NCBI GenBank assembly: GCA_934096175.1
Contig: CAKOLG010000001.1
Span: 62,001 to 126,000 of the forward strand
Direction: 5' to 3'
From: an uncultured Bacilli bacterium
Lineage (GTDB): Bacteria > Bacillota_I > Bacilli_A > RF39 > UBA660
Length of the DNA: 64,000 bases
In this document: positions 63,620 through 64,000 of the stretch, in pieces
Numbering within the stretch: position 1 is the first letter of the stretch
Layout: each line of letters opens with the position of its first letter
The notes under the pieces: model-generated
Told to the model about the DNA's origin: nothing
The model's database searches: none
Seen by the model: only the letters and a program-made list of their open reading frames with translations
Made by a program: the position numbers and the translations under genes

Positions 63620-64000
63620 ATATTATCAAAAAAATCTGTTAATAAATTTTTCAGCTCCGATTTTTCTTTTTCATAACCCTCAACTTCACAAAAAAAATCA
63701 TTACTACTACTGTGATTAACACCACTTTTCAAAAAATAATATACTCGTTTAATTCGACATTCCTCAATAATCGCCTTACACATTTTACAAGGCTCCAAAG
63801 AAACAACCATATAACAATCATTCAAACGCCAATCCTTAACCTTCTTCTCAGCCTTTAAAACACTGATAACCTCTGCATGACCCAAAACATTTCTTTTCCC
63901 TTGCCTATTATTAAAACCAGAACTAACAATACAACCATTACAATCAAAAACAACTGCGCTAACAGGAACTTCTCCTTTCCTTAATGCTTTTTTAGCATTA
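63613..64000 (-). CDS. tadA: tRNA adenosine deaminase TadA, partial
   Basis: The 3' part (about 128 codons). ALRKGEVPVSAVVFD, GHAEVISVL with the zinc His and the proton-shuttling Glu, and SLEPCKMCKAII with the two zinc Cys. It makes inosine at the wobble position of tRNA-Arg. The frame runs off the right edge, so the start is not seen. tadA-dnaX is the B. subtilis order. Confidence 0.93.
   Translation of the reverse strand, partial: NAKKALRKGEVPVSAVVFDCNGCIVSSGFNNRQGKRNVLGHAEVISVLKAEKKVKDWRLNDCYMVVSLEPCKMCKAIIEECRIKRVYYFLKSGVNHSSSNDFFCEVEGYEKEKSELKNLLTDFFDNMR

Noticed and set aside
1..64000. UGA read as Trp, as in mycoplasmas
   Set aside because: UGA ends ricT, murL and tnpV at the right places, tRNA-Trp has CCA, and Trp is written TGG.
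1..64000. CRISPR array
   Set aside because: No regularly spaced repeats with unique spacers and no cas gene were seen.

Overview
The window reads as a chromosomal segment of a very AT-rich, low-GC Gram-positive bacterium of the Bacilli type. The stretch from about 47 to 64 kb keeps the Bacillus subtilis origin-proximal order (tadA, dnaX, ybaB, recR, bofA, holB, ricT, yabB, pth, mfd, spoVT, metG, tatD, a 3D-domain gene, rsmA, yabG, veg, spoVG, yabP, yabQ, divIC). The genetic code is standard. UGA ends ricT, murL and tnpV, and the only tRNA is tRNA-Trp with a CCA anticodon. Spore genes (cwlJ, yabG, yabP, yabQ, spoVT, bofA, spoVG) suggest an endospore former or a recent descendant of one. The small gap sizes and lost partner genes suggest a streamlined gut-type lineage; that placement is inference.

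Layout. 0-8 kb: partial peptide deformylase-like gene, htpG under a CIRCE operator, a fucO-like alcohol dehydrogenase with a divergent TetR regulator, small membrane and cold-shock genes, and two tandem near-identical XRE genes. 8-11 kb: a large acyltransferase/SGNH protein, tRNA-Trp, cwlJ. 11-19.5 kb: an NAD(P) salvage locus. It has an NrtR-type regulator, nadD-pncC-nadK, and pncA-pncB-nudix-nadE. The two operons carry the same palindrome over the -10 box of a near-consensus promoter, so they look like one regulon.

19.5-31.6 kb: a LysM-type N-acetylmuramoyl-L-alanine amidase gene split in two by a 10.8-kb integrated element. The element is bounded by a GGTGG direct repeat and by 21-bp inverted arms that rebuild a symmetric attP. 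It carries a large serine recombinase, a Bro-N antirepressor-like protein, an unusual FtsZ-like GTPase domain with no C-terminal half, a winged-helix replication-type protein with a probable frameshift, a TIGR04141/DUF6119-like protein, a BcgI-like restriction-modification pair with a controller protein and operator, TnpV and small unknowns.

31.6-43 kb: rimO, htrA overlapping an Abi_2 gene, a zinc phospholipase C-like protein, a DUF5131 protein, a cwlD-like amidase, the MurL-MurD2 pair (an alternative route to D-Glu in peptidoglycan), and unknown membrane and regulatory genes. 43-47 kb: rpsI, rplM, truA and a degenerate pair of ECF-type ATPases without EcfT, then nrdG. 47-64 kb: the conserved Bacillus-like block above, with a T-box before dut-metG and a cluster of a repeated octamer GGGAAATA.

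Most genes lie on the minus strand, pointing away from the presumed origin beyond the right edge. Counts and alignments were made by eye.
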